A stretch of 64,000 nt of DNA from Siderastrea siderea (Eukaryota > Cnidaria > Anthozoa > Scleractinia > Rhizangiidae), in NCBI GenBank assembly GCA_964030785.1, contig OZ034979.1, forward strand, positions 10,067,383-10,131,382, given 5' to 3'. A program made the translations under genes and the position numbers. The notes under the pieces were generated by a model. That model saw nothing but the letters and a program-made list of their open reading frames with translations. It had not been told where the DNA came from and did not search any database. Numbering within the stretch: position 1 is the first letter of the stretch; the number at the start of each line of letters is the position of its first letter. Positions 35,001 to 45,274 of the stretch are shown here, one piece after another.

Positions 35001-36905
35001 GTTCAGGGACCAATTCTGCGAAACCTGGCCTGTTTGTGTAAATTAGTTACAATTTTTAGAATTTCTTGTAAGCGATCACTCCCAAGGCACTGTGCGCTTG
35101 CCTTTATGAAATTCCGTTTGAATCAGTTCTCAGTCAAACACTGTATTAAGAATGCTTTGCAAAGCTTAAGGATGGAATAAATTCAACTGCAATTTCTTTC
35201 AATGGTCAAAAGAGCAAATACCTTTAGGTCCATCTCAAGATCATCCATGGAAAATGTGAAAGCTTGAATAACATCTGCTCCAGCTCGGAGAAATTCACGA
35301 TGAAGCTGGCGAACTTAAAACAAAATCGTTACAAGTACTACAAACTTGATTAGATTCCCAACTTCCGCTTAGAATAGTTCCTGTCATCCAGAATTTTATT
35401 TTTGTGACCTTTTGTTAAAAAGGAGATAAAAAGAAGACTAATAACACAATCAAGGTTTCAAAATCCACAACAGAAAACGTAAACCATCAGAACGCCTTCT
35501 AAAAAGACAGCGATCTTGATCACCACGCCATGTAAGCAAGGCTTGAATTATTCCTCTTTTTCGGTTGTTTTCAACCTCGTCCCAGGGCCTTCTCCTCGTT
35601 CAAAATGGCGGTCGGAGAAACCCCAACCTCGTCCCCAGGGTCTTCTCCTCGTTCAAAATGGCGGTCGGAGAAACCCCTGGCCAAGGCTGCCAAAATGGCT
35701 CCAAAAATTCTTTAGCATTTTGTCACGTAAACACTTTGAAATGCCTTCGTTCCGTTTGAACAACGATTTCAGATTGCAAAAAAACAAACAGGGCCACCAG
35801 ACGCTAAAACCAACCTCCAAAAAAGCCGTTTCATAATGTGTCACGTGACAAAATACTCCACGATTCTTGGAGTATTTCAGCAGCCTTGGCCAGGGGTTTC
35901 TCCGACCGCCATTTTGAACGAGGAGAAGGCCCTGGGGACGAGGTTGGAGAAACCCCTGGCCATTAAGGCTGCTGAAATACTCCATGAATTCGTGGAGTAT
36001 TTTGTCACGTGACACATGAAGAAATGGCTTTTTCGGGGGTCGTTTCCAGCATCTGGCAGCCCTGTGTGCTTTCTGCAATCGGAAACCGTTACTCAAACAA
36101 AACGAAGACATTTCAACGAGTTTACGTGAGGAAATTCTTACGAACTTTTGGAGCTACTTTGGCAGCCTTGGCCAGGGGTTTTTCCGGCCGCCATTTTGAA
36201 CAAGGAGAGGGCCCTGGGGACGACGTTGGGTTGTTTTGACTGCAACTCAAGTTGACATTTTCTCTCCCATCCACTATTTTAGTATGGGTGTCCCTGCCCC
36301 TTTGTTGGTTTACTAGTGTCTTGTTTCTTTCGTGTTTTTCAAGCTTTCTATTCTTTACTGTAAATAATTCCCAACAGATCTTGCAGTTTTTTCACTCCTA
36401 GCTGCAGCAAATGGAGCTGAAATGAAGCAATACTCTGCTACATAGCTAACAAGAATGACTTCTGAAATAAGGAAGAAGAGGTGTAATTCATCACCACATG
36501 TATGTGGTCCAGCAAAAGGCTTGCACTTAGCTTGCTCTCACACCAGTTCATTAAGTGGAAATGGGCTCACATACCAGCTTTCACAGACAACTGATTGACA
36601 GCTATGTCTGGGAAGAGGGCAGGAAGCAGGAAGTAAAAAAAACCCTGCCAATCCCCCCTTCCGAACCCCCCCCCCCCCCCCCCTCTGCCCATTCCCCAAC
36701 TCTAAAGTTAGGCAAGAGGAAGAGTAAAGACAAAAATAACTGAGAATAAAAAGAGTTAATTCTGACCTGCTTCTGGACTTTCCAGAGTGCACTCAGGGGT
36801 AAAGGGCCCCGCCCTAACATACCCTCTCTTCTCCAAAGCATAGGACATCCCACCATCTCCAACTAGCACTTCCCCTGCATCAAGACGATCTAGAACTGTG
36901 CCTTT
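24565..36905 (-). CDS. BHMT: BHMT copy B, eight exons, initiator exon not found
   Basis: Exons in transcription order: 36767-36905, 35222-35313, 33386-33580, 32904-33051, 31758-31940, 30945-31075, 29957-30054 and 24565-24652 (TGA at 24565-24567). They total 1074 bp, or 357 residues plus stop, all open and phase-compatible. Landmarks are VGDGG in exon 1, [10 protein letters not shown] in exon 4, GVNC in exon 5, [10 protein letters not shown] in exon 6, LAPERGFLP in exon 7 and [14 protein letters not shown] in exon 8. GVNC and GGCC correspond to the three zinc-binding cysteines known from mammalian BHMT (217, 299, 300). The C terminus stops at FEGPA, so the protein lacks the longer mammalian tail. 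The exon 2 acceptor is AAG rather than CAG. Copy B differs from A and C at several positions (for example MSYALEKRG for MTFCLEKRG) and is the older paralog. Its last intron is swollen to 5.3 kb by transposons, against 0.6 kb in copy C. Confidence 0.92.
25342..25380. repeat. Perfect hairpin with flanking direct repeats
   Basis: AGAAACTCATAAGGA, a 9-base loop, then TCCTTATGAGTTTCT: a perfect 15-bp stem. It is bordered on both sides by GTCAAGGC, as if a tiny foldback had been inserted with an 8-bp target duplication. It lies 25 bp outside the Harbinger left end. Confidence 0.75.
25411..25745. repeat. Two subterminal tandem copies of about 180 bp in the Harbinger left end
   Basis: Unit 1 (from 25411) and unit 2 (from 25590) share GCGGCCGCACTAGG, GTTAACCGGGTTAATT, GCGGCCGCGTTTT and CCATGGAAATTAATCAAAGA in the same order. 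Four GCGGCCGC octamers result. The right end has only a single, diverged counterpart. Confidence 0.85.
25880..26887 (+). pseudogene. Harbinger Myb/SANT-like DNA-binding protein with one nonsense codon
   Basis: One reading frame of 335 codons from ATG 25880 to TAG 26885, interrupted only by TGA at 26156-26158 (codon 93). Before the stop: [14 protein letters not shown]. After it, in the same frame: [38 protein letters not shown]. Together these make a trihelix/Myb-SANT domain, so the stop lies in the middle of the DNA-binding domain, where a tryptophan would be normal. The C-terminal part is Lys/Glu-rich and probably coiled coil. In Harbinger elements this protein recruits the transposase to the ends and nucleus (family knowledge). 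One point mutation appears to have broken it. Confidence 0.85.
27772..28858 (-). pseudogene. Harbinger DDE transposase (HARBI1-like) with one nonsense codon
   Basis: The minus-strand frame runs from about 28858 to the stop at 27772-27774, broken by TGA at 28675-28677. Upstream of the break: [39 protein letters not shown]. Downstream: 295 residues beginning [11 protein letters not shown]. Counting from that Leu, the DDE positions are GVIDGCHI (Asp94), SVHDARIF (Asp144) and VVVERAYG (Glu218), with VGDTAYPL between; length and order fit the DDE_Tnp_4 family. The C terminus is a run of Asp/Glu. No ATG was seen at the start of the frame, so a short upstream exon may exist. The partner gene is 25880-26887. 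Confidence 0.85.
29594..29944. mobile_element. 351-bp MITE abutting the exon 7 donor of BHMT copy B
   Basis: TAA target duplication (29591-29593, 29945-29947) and inverted ends AGCGGCCTTCACACGTCAAA / complement with few changes. Arms continue through ATGTTGGCCAAC and AATTGGTGTGTGTGAACGAC. TAA is the usual Harbinger-type duplication, so this may be a Harbinger-mobilised MITE. The donor GT of exon 7 is at 29955-29956, 8 bp away. Confidence 0.85.
30248..30316. mobile_element. Small foldback, AACAATTATTCACC ends
   Basis: AACAATTATTCACC and GGTGAATAATTGTT enclose about 40 bp that includes ATATCCACCACT. Related end sequences occur near 20530 and 22195, so this is a dispersed MITE family. It lies in intron 6 of BHMT copy B. 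Confidence 0.6.
31200..31480. repeat. (GAT)n microsatellite in BHMT copy B intron 5
   Basis: Imperfect GAT/ATG triplets with a pure core at about 31317-31378. It produces long Asp- or Ile-rich open frames on both strands that are not genes. Confidence 0.95.
32029..32075. repeat. (ATC)n microsatellite in BHMT copy B intron 4
   Basis: About fifteen uninterrupted ATC triplets, 89 bp upstream (in gene sense) of exon 5. Confidence 0.95.
33220..33347. mobile_element. 128-bp MITE in BHMT copy B intron 3
   Basis: TAGCCCGCGGCAGACGTCTC at the left and its imperfect complement ending GCGCGCAGGCTA at the right, with TCCTATTTCCTTTGC / GCAAAGGAAATAGGA in the arms. It lies 39 bp from the exon 3 edge. Confidence 0.8.
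33760..33945. repeat. Dispersed repeat of about 185 bp, copy 1
   Basis: Shares CGTCTGAAGCGAGTGATTT, TTGCGACT, TTTCCTTTGTGACGTAACAA and CGCGCGCAGAAACCAGCCAA with copies at 59685-59845 and 63562-63730. All three are in the same orientation and are followed by a variant of GCGGTTTGAATTTGCGCC. Type unknown; no terminal inverted repeats were seen. Confidence 0.75.
34410..34705. repeat. Minisatellite of 27-31 bp units
   Basis: About ten copies of GAAAACATGCACTCGGTGCC plus AAGCGCG, with alternating variants (ATGCAACTGTTGCC against ACGCACTCGGTGCC) that give a 55-bp higher-order dimer. Single degenerate units of the same phrase, inverted, occur at about 30525-30570 and 44885-44985. The open frames across it are repeat artefacts. 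Confidence 0.9.
35572..36228. mobile_element. 657-bp nested foldback with 9-bp duplication GGTTGTTTT
   Basis: GGTTGTTTT at 35563-35571 and 36229-36237. Ends CAACCTCGTCCCAGGG and its complement. Arms contain TCAAAATGGCGGTCGGAGAA. The centre (about 35847-36012) is a second palindrome, GTCACGTGACAAAATACTCC to its complement, and the end motif is itself duplicated at 35622 and near 35900-35945, so elements of the same family have inserted into each other. It lies in intron 1 of BHMT copy B. Confidence 0.8.
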
Positions 36906-39500
36906 CTGTATGATATCAAGAAAAACAAACAAAAAAAACAATGGTATGAGACAACAAATTTTAATTTTAGTCTGCAGCAGCAAGCATGAATAGACGATCA
37001 CTTCAACCTCTTCCCCAGGTTCCTCCCAACATTCAAAATGTGCCCTCATCTTCAAAATGTAGATGGCACTAGGGACGAGGTTGCACTTGCCCCGCATGGA
37101 CAACAATGCTCCCAGAGTTTGAATGTCTTCTTTACATGTGTCCTTAGAGCAGAAAGAAGAGACCCAATAGGAACAAGGTTGTCGCACACTCTCTTGTGTA
37201 CAAGTCTTGTCAAAAAATTGCTGTTTTGCACTTTATGCTGAGAATGGATTCACACTCTTGCATTACCTAAACATTTCAGATACTCAAGTAAAAAAGTATT
37301 GATACCTTTTTGTGCGTTGAAAATGAGGACCTATGGCGAAGAAAGCAAACAAATTTCCTGATATAATTTCTTTGGCACTCCCTTGGATTATGATAAACCT
37401 GATTTAACACCCCCCTCCTCCCCCCCCCCCCCCCGCCACATCCCCTCACACAAGTCTTCCCATTACATCAGCTGAAAAGGAGACAGAGAGACACACCACA
37501 AATAGTGTGACTATTAATTAATATAATTAATATATTGATAATAAATGTATGGGGAATATTAAAAGCCAGATTTCATAAATGATAGGTGTATTACAGATGT
37601 TAAATACACTGAACCTCATTTTTCTATACCTGTTGTGCTTTGCTACTATTGTCCAGTGAAATGAATTATTAAATAAATTCATGACTGTCGTCACTCACGG
37701 CTAAATGACTGAAAACAACATAGCATTTAAATTCAAAAGATTCTAATGCACAGAAACCCCCCAAATTCTCATAAAGTCGCAGTCTTTAAGTATGTTCAAT
37801 ATTTCTATCTTTCTCCGACATCCCCAAACCAGACGCAACCGTCATTCCAACGTTGCGTGATGACCGATAACCTACTGTGCATGATTTTCATGCGTGACAG
37901 TTACAAGGTCACGCGATCGTATTGATATTTGCTTGATTCTATTTGTACTAGTTGTGTACTAAAACTTGTAAATGTAAACGATATATTGATTGAATGATGA
38001 TCTTAAATTACATATAAAACGGCAATACCGTCAAATTATTGGAAAATGTGTGCCTGCAAATTCACCTACCATCCTGATTTCAGTTCTTCGGCGAGATCGA
38101 AGACGAACAATTCATCGGCAAAGCGAGCTCACGCCAGAAAACTCTGCTAGTAAGTATTGTACGACAAACGAAACAAAAAGATTGATTTTCTGTCTCGAGT
38201 ACGTGAAGTTATATGATTCATCATGATACTGAACCTACCTCTGTTTGGCAGTCTGTTTGGAACAAAACTTTCTCGTTACACATTGAACAATTGGAACAAA
38301 TCTTGTAGGTCTACAAATGTCAGTGGTTTGCCTTAGAAATGGCAGAAGTTGGAGCCACTTCGTGGCCATTTTTAAATATTTCAGCCCCTTCGTTCTAGTG
38401 GAATGCGAGAGCAAACGAGACGGCTCTCGTAGTTTAATAGGGGGCTAAGGTAAAGGATAGGGCGAATTGGATTGTGGGGGAGGGGGAAGGGCTTCCTGTT
38501 TCTCTTCCCAGTCCCGCACGCCGGCTCGCTTCTGCCTTATCACCTGCTAAGAACACAGTGTACCGTAGTCTAAGGGGAAATTTTATTTCAAGGGTCATTG
38601 CACTGGTCATTACAACAAGAGCGCACTACAGTAATTGTTCTTCACTGATTAATTACATTTTGTTGAACAGGTCAGTTCATTAAAGCCTGGTTTTCACTTG
38701 GGACGCAAACACGCTCAAGCACAATTCGGAGAATCAGAATCACTCTTTCTTCTTGTGGTTGTTTACGTTCCGTTTTCACGTGCGTTACATACACAGCCGT
38801 AGTGATAAGAATCAAAATACGCTTTATATGCTTACATCACGCCCGTTTACCACAAGGGTCTTATGCTTGCATGCACCCTTAATAAAATGAGATCAAAGGA
38901 ACTTAAAATTAACAGCGGGAGTTTCATAACAATGAACAAAGGCCAGAGAGAAATTGAGAATCCAAAGAAGAAAATTCATGAACAACTGTAAATAAGGCGA
39001 AGTAGGGCAAAAGCTCGAAGCCTCAGTGGTGTTTCAACTGGGTCTAACTGATTTGGAGTCTGAATTTACCAGCAAGCAGTTTTGATACTCAATTAAAGAC
39101 GCAGAATTCCGGGACAAGGCCGTGTTTAACAGGTTTTGCATTGCCTGTAGATAATATGGTTTGCAAATGGTTCATGCAATTGTCTATACCTTGCAATCGC
39201 ATGAAAATAGAGTTTCAGAGCTTAACCAAATGGATTCAACTTTTACATTCAACCCCGTTCGATATTGTTGAGGGGGTGAGGGGAAACAGCGGGGTTTAAA
39301 CTTCCGGCTTCCCGTACCCTTTATTCCCGGTTCCCACCCCATTTTGTTGACTCCTGCCTCTTTGCACTTTTTTCGATTGCGAAATATTGAGCAAAATGTT
39401 GCATAATTTCCCCCACAGTTCCACCTCCCGCCCCTATACTCCCGCCTCCCGTACTGACCTCCCGCCCCCTTTTCTCTCGGGCTCCCGCCCCCTGTACCCC
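36906..39500. other. Flank upstream of BHMT copy B, no recognised gene
   Basis: This should contain the copy B initiator exon and promoter, but I could not identify them. It holds poly-C runs (37423-37436), fragments with AGGGACGAGGTTG / AACAAGGTTG ends (37066-37175) and a C-rich stretch with repeated CCTCCCGCCCC (39415-39500). Short open frames show no family resemblance. Confidence 0.5.
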
Positions 39501-39518
39501 TCCACATTGTTGAATTCA

Positions 39519-40040
39519 ACATGCAAGTCAAACGCATTTGGCCACCCTGCTGAATGACGTTGACTCAACTTTCTTTTTTCTCAGGTTTGCAAAACAATGT
39601 TGAACGCGTTTGGCCACCCTGTTGAATGAAGTTGATTTAACATTTCCATCCAACACTGTTCAGTATTGTTGAATTCAACATGTTAAACGCGTTTGGTCAC
39701 CCTGTTGAATGATGTTGGTTAATCATTTCCGACCAACACTGTTCAGCATTGTTTAATTCAACATGTTAAACGCGTTTGGTCACCCTGTTGAATAATGTTG
39801 ATTCAACATTTCCATTCAACACTGTTCAACATTGTTTAATTCAACATGTTAAACGCCTTTGGTTACCCTGTTGAATGATGTTGGTTAATCATTTCCAACA
39901 TTGTTTAATTCAACATGCTGAACACGTTTGGCCACCCTGTTGAATGATGTTGATTGAACTTTTCTTTTGTTCTCAGGTGTGAAAAACAATGTTGAACTCG
40001 TTTGGCAGCCTTTTTCAACAACGCACAACAAGGTTGTATC
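39519..40040. repeat. Tandem repeat of about 70-83 bp, seven copies
   Basis: The phrase AACGCGTTTGGTCACCCTGT and the following GAATGATGTTG recur at about 39533, 39604, 39687, 39769, 39852, 39921 and 39996. Short units (69-75 bp) lie at both edges and 83-bp units in the middle. Each unit carries the palindrome GTTGAATTCAAC or a derivative. Confidence 0.9.
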
Positions 40041-40311
40041 CAACCGTTTGAAATGATATTGAATCTGTTTTTCCAAGGATTTACACCCGACTCTGACCCA
40101 GTCACTTATAGATTTAATTGATCTTGCGGAGCGAGAGGAGACTGGAATACGAGCGAAGCGCTGCAACCGTTGAGCAAAAAAATCATCCAAAACGGCTTGC
40201 AGAAGCTCAAAGAAGCGGTAAGGGAGCGGTCATTAATTATTGGGGGGGGAGGGCCGGTAAAATTTCACAAAGGAGGGCCCAAAAATATTAACCCTCCCCC
40301 AAATTAGTATA

Positions 40312-40348
40312 TGTAATCGCATGAGGCCGAGTAGAATTAAGGATAAAT

Positions 40349-40391
<43 letters not shown>

Positions 40392-41135
40392 CGTAGCGAC
40401 GAGGGCAATTTGTGAAAACTTTGAAAATACAAGTGAAAATTTATCCTTAATTCTACGAGGGCTCAATGCGATTACTTGTTTATAACATAGAGGGCAAAAT
40501 TTTCTGAAACTTTTCATTGCACGTCGAAACACAATCCGCCGCCGGCACTCAGAATAAACAATTCTCCACACAAGCAGTTTATTAAACTGCTACTCAGCGT
40601 CCAGAACAAAAAAAGAAACTGTCTTTTATGCATATGTTCATCTTTTGAGATAATTACAATTCTAGTTCATTGACAAACTCACACTCAAAACTCAAACTAA
40701 GTAAATTTATTTAAGCTTACCTGAGTTGCGAAGCGACCTCTCGCTCGCTGAATTAACCAAGGTTTTCGGTAGTTTTAGAACAAATAACCCTTTGCTGTTT
40801 CCCGTAAAACGTTCAGGTTCACCTTCTGGAATTTCTCTTCGAACTATCAGCCGATTACCATACCATTTTTGCCAACCAACTCGGCTAAATTTAAACTCTG
40901 AAACTATGTTCTTGTGTTGAACAACTCAAATCCTAATTCAAAATCTGCTTTTCGTTCAAGACGCTTACAAAATGCAAATGGCGCGCTCTCGCGCTTAGCC
41001 AATCAAATGCGAGTATTTTTGGCGCTTGCCCAATCAGGAGTCAGTAATTTTGCCCTCGTTGGAAAGAAAATTAAGAAAAAATGCCCCCTGTCTCAACCAA
41101 TCAGCAATCAGTAATTTTGCCCTCTATGTTATAAA
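40312..41135. mobile_element. Nested palindromic element
   Basis: ATGTAATCGCATGAGGCC...AAAATTGCCCGAG pairs with its complement at 40416-40478 to form a long hairpin around GTCGCGTAGCGAC. A second pair (ATAACATAGAGGGCAAAATT at 40481; complement at about 41110-41130) encloses the rest. Probably one inverted-repeat element with a complex left arm. Confidence 0.65.
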
Positions 41136-41295
41136 GGTAAAAAAATCTTGGCCCTCCACACAACATCAGCCCAAACAATTGTGACCCTCCCCCAAAATGA
41201 GATTGGTCGCTATTCGATTTGTTCTAACATGGAAGTCAATTTGAACACTTTAACAATTTGAAAAATTCATGGTTAGATACCAATAAGCTAACCAG

Positions 41296-42171
41296 CAGCC
41301 GGGACATAGCGTGCGAATTTTAAGCTGTACGCACGAAGAGAGTATTTCCAGAGCCGGAGGCGCCCCCCTCTAGGGGAGTCTGGGGGAAAATTTTGAAATT
41401 TGGGGTCTAGGAAATGCCATTTTCTGCGTTTTTTCGGGGGACTTTTTCGGTAAATAAATACGTAGTAAAACGCAATAGTAGTTGTTTATTTTATTTATGT
41501 GTCAGCCAATTAGATAAGTGTTTTCGGTAAGGCTACAGTATGACAAAAAAGGAAAAATGGTGACGCCATTGTTGACAGTTCACAAGCAAAGTCTACCATT
41601 CAGACAGGTAACCTCTGTTACTACACCGTCAATGTCAACGTCCTGGATCTTATGGATGTGTAGAATTAAGGGAGCTCAATCTCTTGTCATTCATGGTACT
41701 TCAAAGAGGAGTTTTTAGCCTCATCATCAGCACAAAAGCTACGTTCAGCAGTGCATGTTGAGACAGGATACGTTAGCAGTGTTACAAGCACAACACATAC
41801 TACGGGATAAAACTGGGGGTTTGCGTGGTCAAGAGTCTCAACCAAAGTCTTTGGCCTTACATGCTGATCATTTCCGTTCCATTTTTGTGCCTCCATCTTG
41901 TGACTTCGGCTTTGAACTTGTCCCCAGTGATCTCCGTATCACTTCGTAATAGCTGTAGACGTGACCCGTTTATTGACATTCGCTGTTATTCACAGTGTTT
42001 CTTTCCATTCGTAATGGAATAATGAAAAATTTCCCATAAAGTTGCATCACTATGATAGGAAATAATATAACAATTTAATGATAAAAATGCCTTCAGGCAA
42101 TAGAAATATATTTTTCTCGCATTTCAGCTGTACGCCCGTGCGTACGTGCGTATATGGACGCTACGCCCCTG
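41296..42171. mobile_element. hAT transposon relic
   Basis: The right end reads (complement) CAGGGGCGTAGCGTCCATAT, a hAT-like terminus, with CAGCCGGGACATAGCGTGCG as a diverged left end and CTGTACGCAC / GTGCGTAC in both arms. The minus strand keeps a hAT C-terminal dimerisation region. At 876 bp it is an internally deleted, decayed copy. Confidence 0.65.
41570..41896 (-). pseudogene. hAT transposase dimerisation domain, broken
   Basis: Minus-strand reading LVTLLTYPVSTCTAERSFC corresponds to the hallmark PVSTATCERSFS-like block of hAT transposases. After frame changes come MNDKRLSSL and HKIQDVDIDGVVTE, which match the segment that follows in that family. At least one frameshift and stop separate them. 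Non-functional. Confidence 0.7.
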
Positions 42172-42493
42172 AATTCAGAGAAGTATTAAAGATAACGGCA
42201 AATTACATGTGGCAAAGTATGCCTGGACACAAGTGCGCAGCCACGTAAATTTGGTTCCGAATTAGTATAAACTCTTTAAAAACGTGAAGTCAGGTGTATA
42301 ATTAAAAACGCTGCCAAGAAAACATTCAAATGGTTGAAATTTTGACATTCAAACTATTCCAGAGTTATTTTTGCAGCGGCATTTCTTTTACCATCTGGTG
42401 ACTATTGGTAATAGAAACTTTGAAATTTCCCGCTCCGTCATGAAAAATCCAAAGCGCTTGCCATGTCCTGCAAATTCGACCAGATCTTGTTGT

Positions 42494-43790
42494 ATGTAAA
42501 AGTGTGGTAATGCTGTCTTCCTCCCTCTTCTCCTCCTGCTCCCTCTTGTCCTCTCCCTCCTCCACAACTGCTTCGCCTTCGTCTTTAATTTTATCATACA
42601 CTTCGTCAAAATCCCTTCTATCGTCAATATCACTTCCAATTTCCTGCACAGCAACATCGTCATCATCACCATCATCATCATCGTCGCTATCACTGTCTTT
42701 GGGAACTTGAAGGCTATAGGGAACCAGCGACCTACCGATGTCTGCTGTTATGACATCCACTTTTTCTCGTTTTAACGTCCCCCTTTGATTGCTTCAACTT
42801 CCGCTTAGCGATGTGTATGTCCAGTACAGCGACTTTCAGGTTTTTAATTTTCGTTCCCTGTATATGGCTTCGTATTCTTCGTAATCTTCAAAGCGTTTCC
42901 GCTTCTCTTCTCGGCAGGTTTGCCAGCTTCCTACTCTCCGCTCTCCGAGCAAATAAAATCTGTAGTTTAAGATCCTTTCGCAGGATGGATTTCTCCTTCG
43001 GGAAAATCATGTACCCAAACCACATGACTCGGGAACTATCAGGCAGAACTTGCTGTGTATAGAAACTATTGAAACATCCCTTAAAAAGCTTGAAAAAGGT
43101 CTCAAGGAACACCTCAAAACAACCGTACACTCTTCTGGCCAGATTTTGACTGGGTGCAAAACTGCTCATGACTTTGACGAATTGTTTGAATTGCAATGCT
43201 ATGAAAAGGGAGTTAGACAGTGTACGCTCTGGACAAGTCGAGCTGCAGCAAACTTGCGAATCAGCGTTTAAACACACATTTTCTGGGACGAAAAGGAAGT
43301 CGCGATCAAGTAAACAGAACAGCAACAAGAGGAAGAAACCGAAAAAGGAGAGGCGTTTAGCTAGAATGGACGAGATTTAAGGAAGATTGCGGCAGAGCTG
43401 CCAGAAGGAAACTAGATGTGCACAAAGGTTTTACACACTGAGATTGTCATCCAACTAGGAAAGGGACAAAAGAAATGGGCCGCCGCGTTGATATCTTCAG
43501 GATGTAGTCTTCTAGACGACACTGCAACATCCGAACTTCGTAGGTTTTTAAGTTTTGCTGGAACTGAAAGAGGTGACGACGCAAATTATGACGATGAAAG
43601 TGATGGTGAGGCAAGTGATGCTGGTGCAGATGATGGCAATGAAAGTGACGGCGACGAAGCTGATGATGGGGCAGGTGATGGTGTTGAAAGTGATTGCGAC
43701 GAAGGTGATGACGATGCAGGTTCAGATTGCGTTGAAAGTGAGGGCGATAAAGGTCATGGTGATGAAATTCATGGTGTCTAAAGTGATAAA
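42494..43790. other. Low-complexity acidic/basic coding-like region
   Basis: Minus 42494-42760 reads as Asp/Glu runs followed by HTTRSGRICRTW; plus 43168-43380 is Lys/Arg-rich (KRKSRSSKQNSNKRKKPKKE); plus 43416-43781 is a Glu/Asp/Gly repeat built on GATGA-type codons. These may be remnants of a protein of the enclosing element, but no conserved domain is visible. The triplet bias alone could make them open. Confidence 0.35.
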
Positions 43791-45087
43791 CTGTCATTTA
43801 TATTTTTCGTTGTTACTGTTAGCCTGTCAAATCTTGAAATTATCTAGAAAGTATATTATTTATGAGACCATGGTGGCTATTTGCTTTCTTATTACCGTAT
43901 AACATAACAAGATGCATGTTTTCCAGCTTTTTACAAGCATTGTATAAACAAGGAAATGCAACAACCCTCAATTTTGCTATCTGTTGTTTCATTATATTAA
44001 TGACCAATCAAAACGATCTAAGCCAGGGTTAGATTCTTATTGAGTCCAAGCTTCAGCAAACTAGACGTCGATAATGGACTATTTCAGCTATATTATGAAG
44101 CATGCGCACACTCCTGTGAAGTGTCCACAACTGCCAGCATTCAAAGCGTGCTGAGTGCTGGTAGTGGTCGGACATTTCTTAGGCGGAGCACGCTTCATAA
44201 CATAGCTAGAATGGTCATTTGAAGTCGACCTATGTTAAGAAATGTATATATTTATATAAAAAATATATTGTTAATACAGGTGCCCAAACATTTGTCACCC
44301 TCCCTTAGCGTAAGCCCAAAAACATATGACCCTCCCCAAATGGGAGCCCAAAAAACCCTGGCCCTCCCCCTAAATTTACCGGCCCTCCCCCCCCCCCCAA
44401 TAATTAATGACCGTTCCCTAAAAACACAGAAAGCACACAACAGGTAAGCTTTTTCAAACTTTATTTTAATGCTTTTTTTCTAAGGAAAACTAGCATTATT
44501 TTCGATCGAACTTCAGGTATATGCAAACTCTCACATTATAGATTCATACAAACTCTCAAATTACGGATTTGTTACCTGTTAAGCACCTCAAAAGATGTCG
44601 ACAGGATCAGATTTTATCAAGTCGGCACGCCCTGGCTCCAACATACTCGTCTTAGCTTTTAAGTATGTTAAAAAGTAACTTTTCCGTCTTGCGTTTGAAA
44701 CAGTTTCTATCTTTTCGGCTTTTAAAAAAATTAGACGCTTCGATTATTTTGGCTTTTCTACAAAGGCCTTGTGTGATTCTGCCTAACGTTTCGCTGACTC
44801 CCGCGAGTAAATTTGCTTGTGTTTTTGGAACCAATCAGGAGCTAAACCAAAAACAACCGTGATTGGCTGACAAAAATTTTCTCGCGCTAGGCATCGGCTG
44901 CATGTTTTCCCGCGCATGGCTCCGAATGCATGATTGAATGTTTTCCCACGCTTGGCACCAATTGCACGTTTTCTCGTGATTGGCACCGCATCGTTTTCTT
45001 CGAGCTCTGATTGGTCCACTATGTTTGTTTGTTCGTGTGATTGGCCAGGATTAAGTAAGTAGTCGGAGATCAGTCGCAGGGGGAGAG

Positions 45088-45109
45088 GGGGGGGGGGGGG
45101 GATGAAGCC
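45088..45109. repeat. Poly-G tract
   Basis: Interrupted run of G, one of several in the window (also 16963, 16997, 57340-57355, and C runs at 1960, 23850, 36669). Many coincide with transposon ends. Confidence 0.9.
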
Positions 45110-45274
45110 TTCAAGAACAGTCACAGAATCGTCTCACTTTTAAAGATGAGAGTATGACGTCCCTTGCTTAATAAATTAAATTACACAAAAAAATTGAGAT
45201 TGTCACAAATAACATTGCATATAAACATGGCCGTTTCATAGGCAATTTCATTTTTGTTCAAAGCGCCGACATCA

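Larger units (their letters stand above)
40221..44419. mobile_element. 4.2-kb inverted-repeat element, class unknown, with nested insertions
   Basis: The left AGGGAGCGGTCATTAATTAT then a G run then GGAGGGCCGGTAAA matches the complement of the right end (AGGGAACGGTCATTAATTAT, G run, GGAGGGCCGGTAAA). Inside are a palindrome (40312-41135), a hAT relic (41296-42171) and a low-complexity acidic region (42494-43790). A target duplication was not evident. I cannot place it in a superfamily from the ends alone. Confidence 0.7.

Noticed and set aside
37302..37330. Minus-strand donor-like AAAAAG-GTATCA as the first coding exon of BHMT copy B
   Set aside because: No in-frame ATG precedes it within the open stretch.
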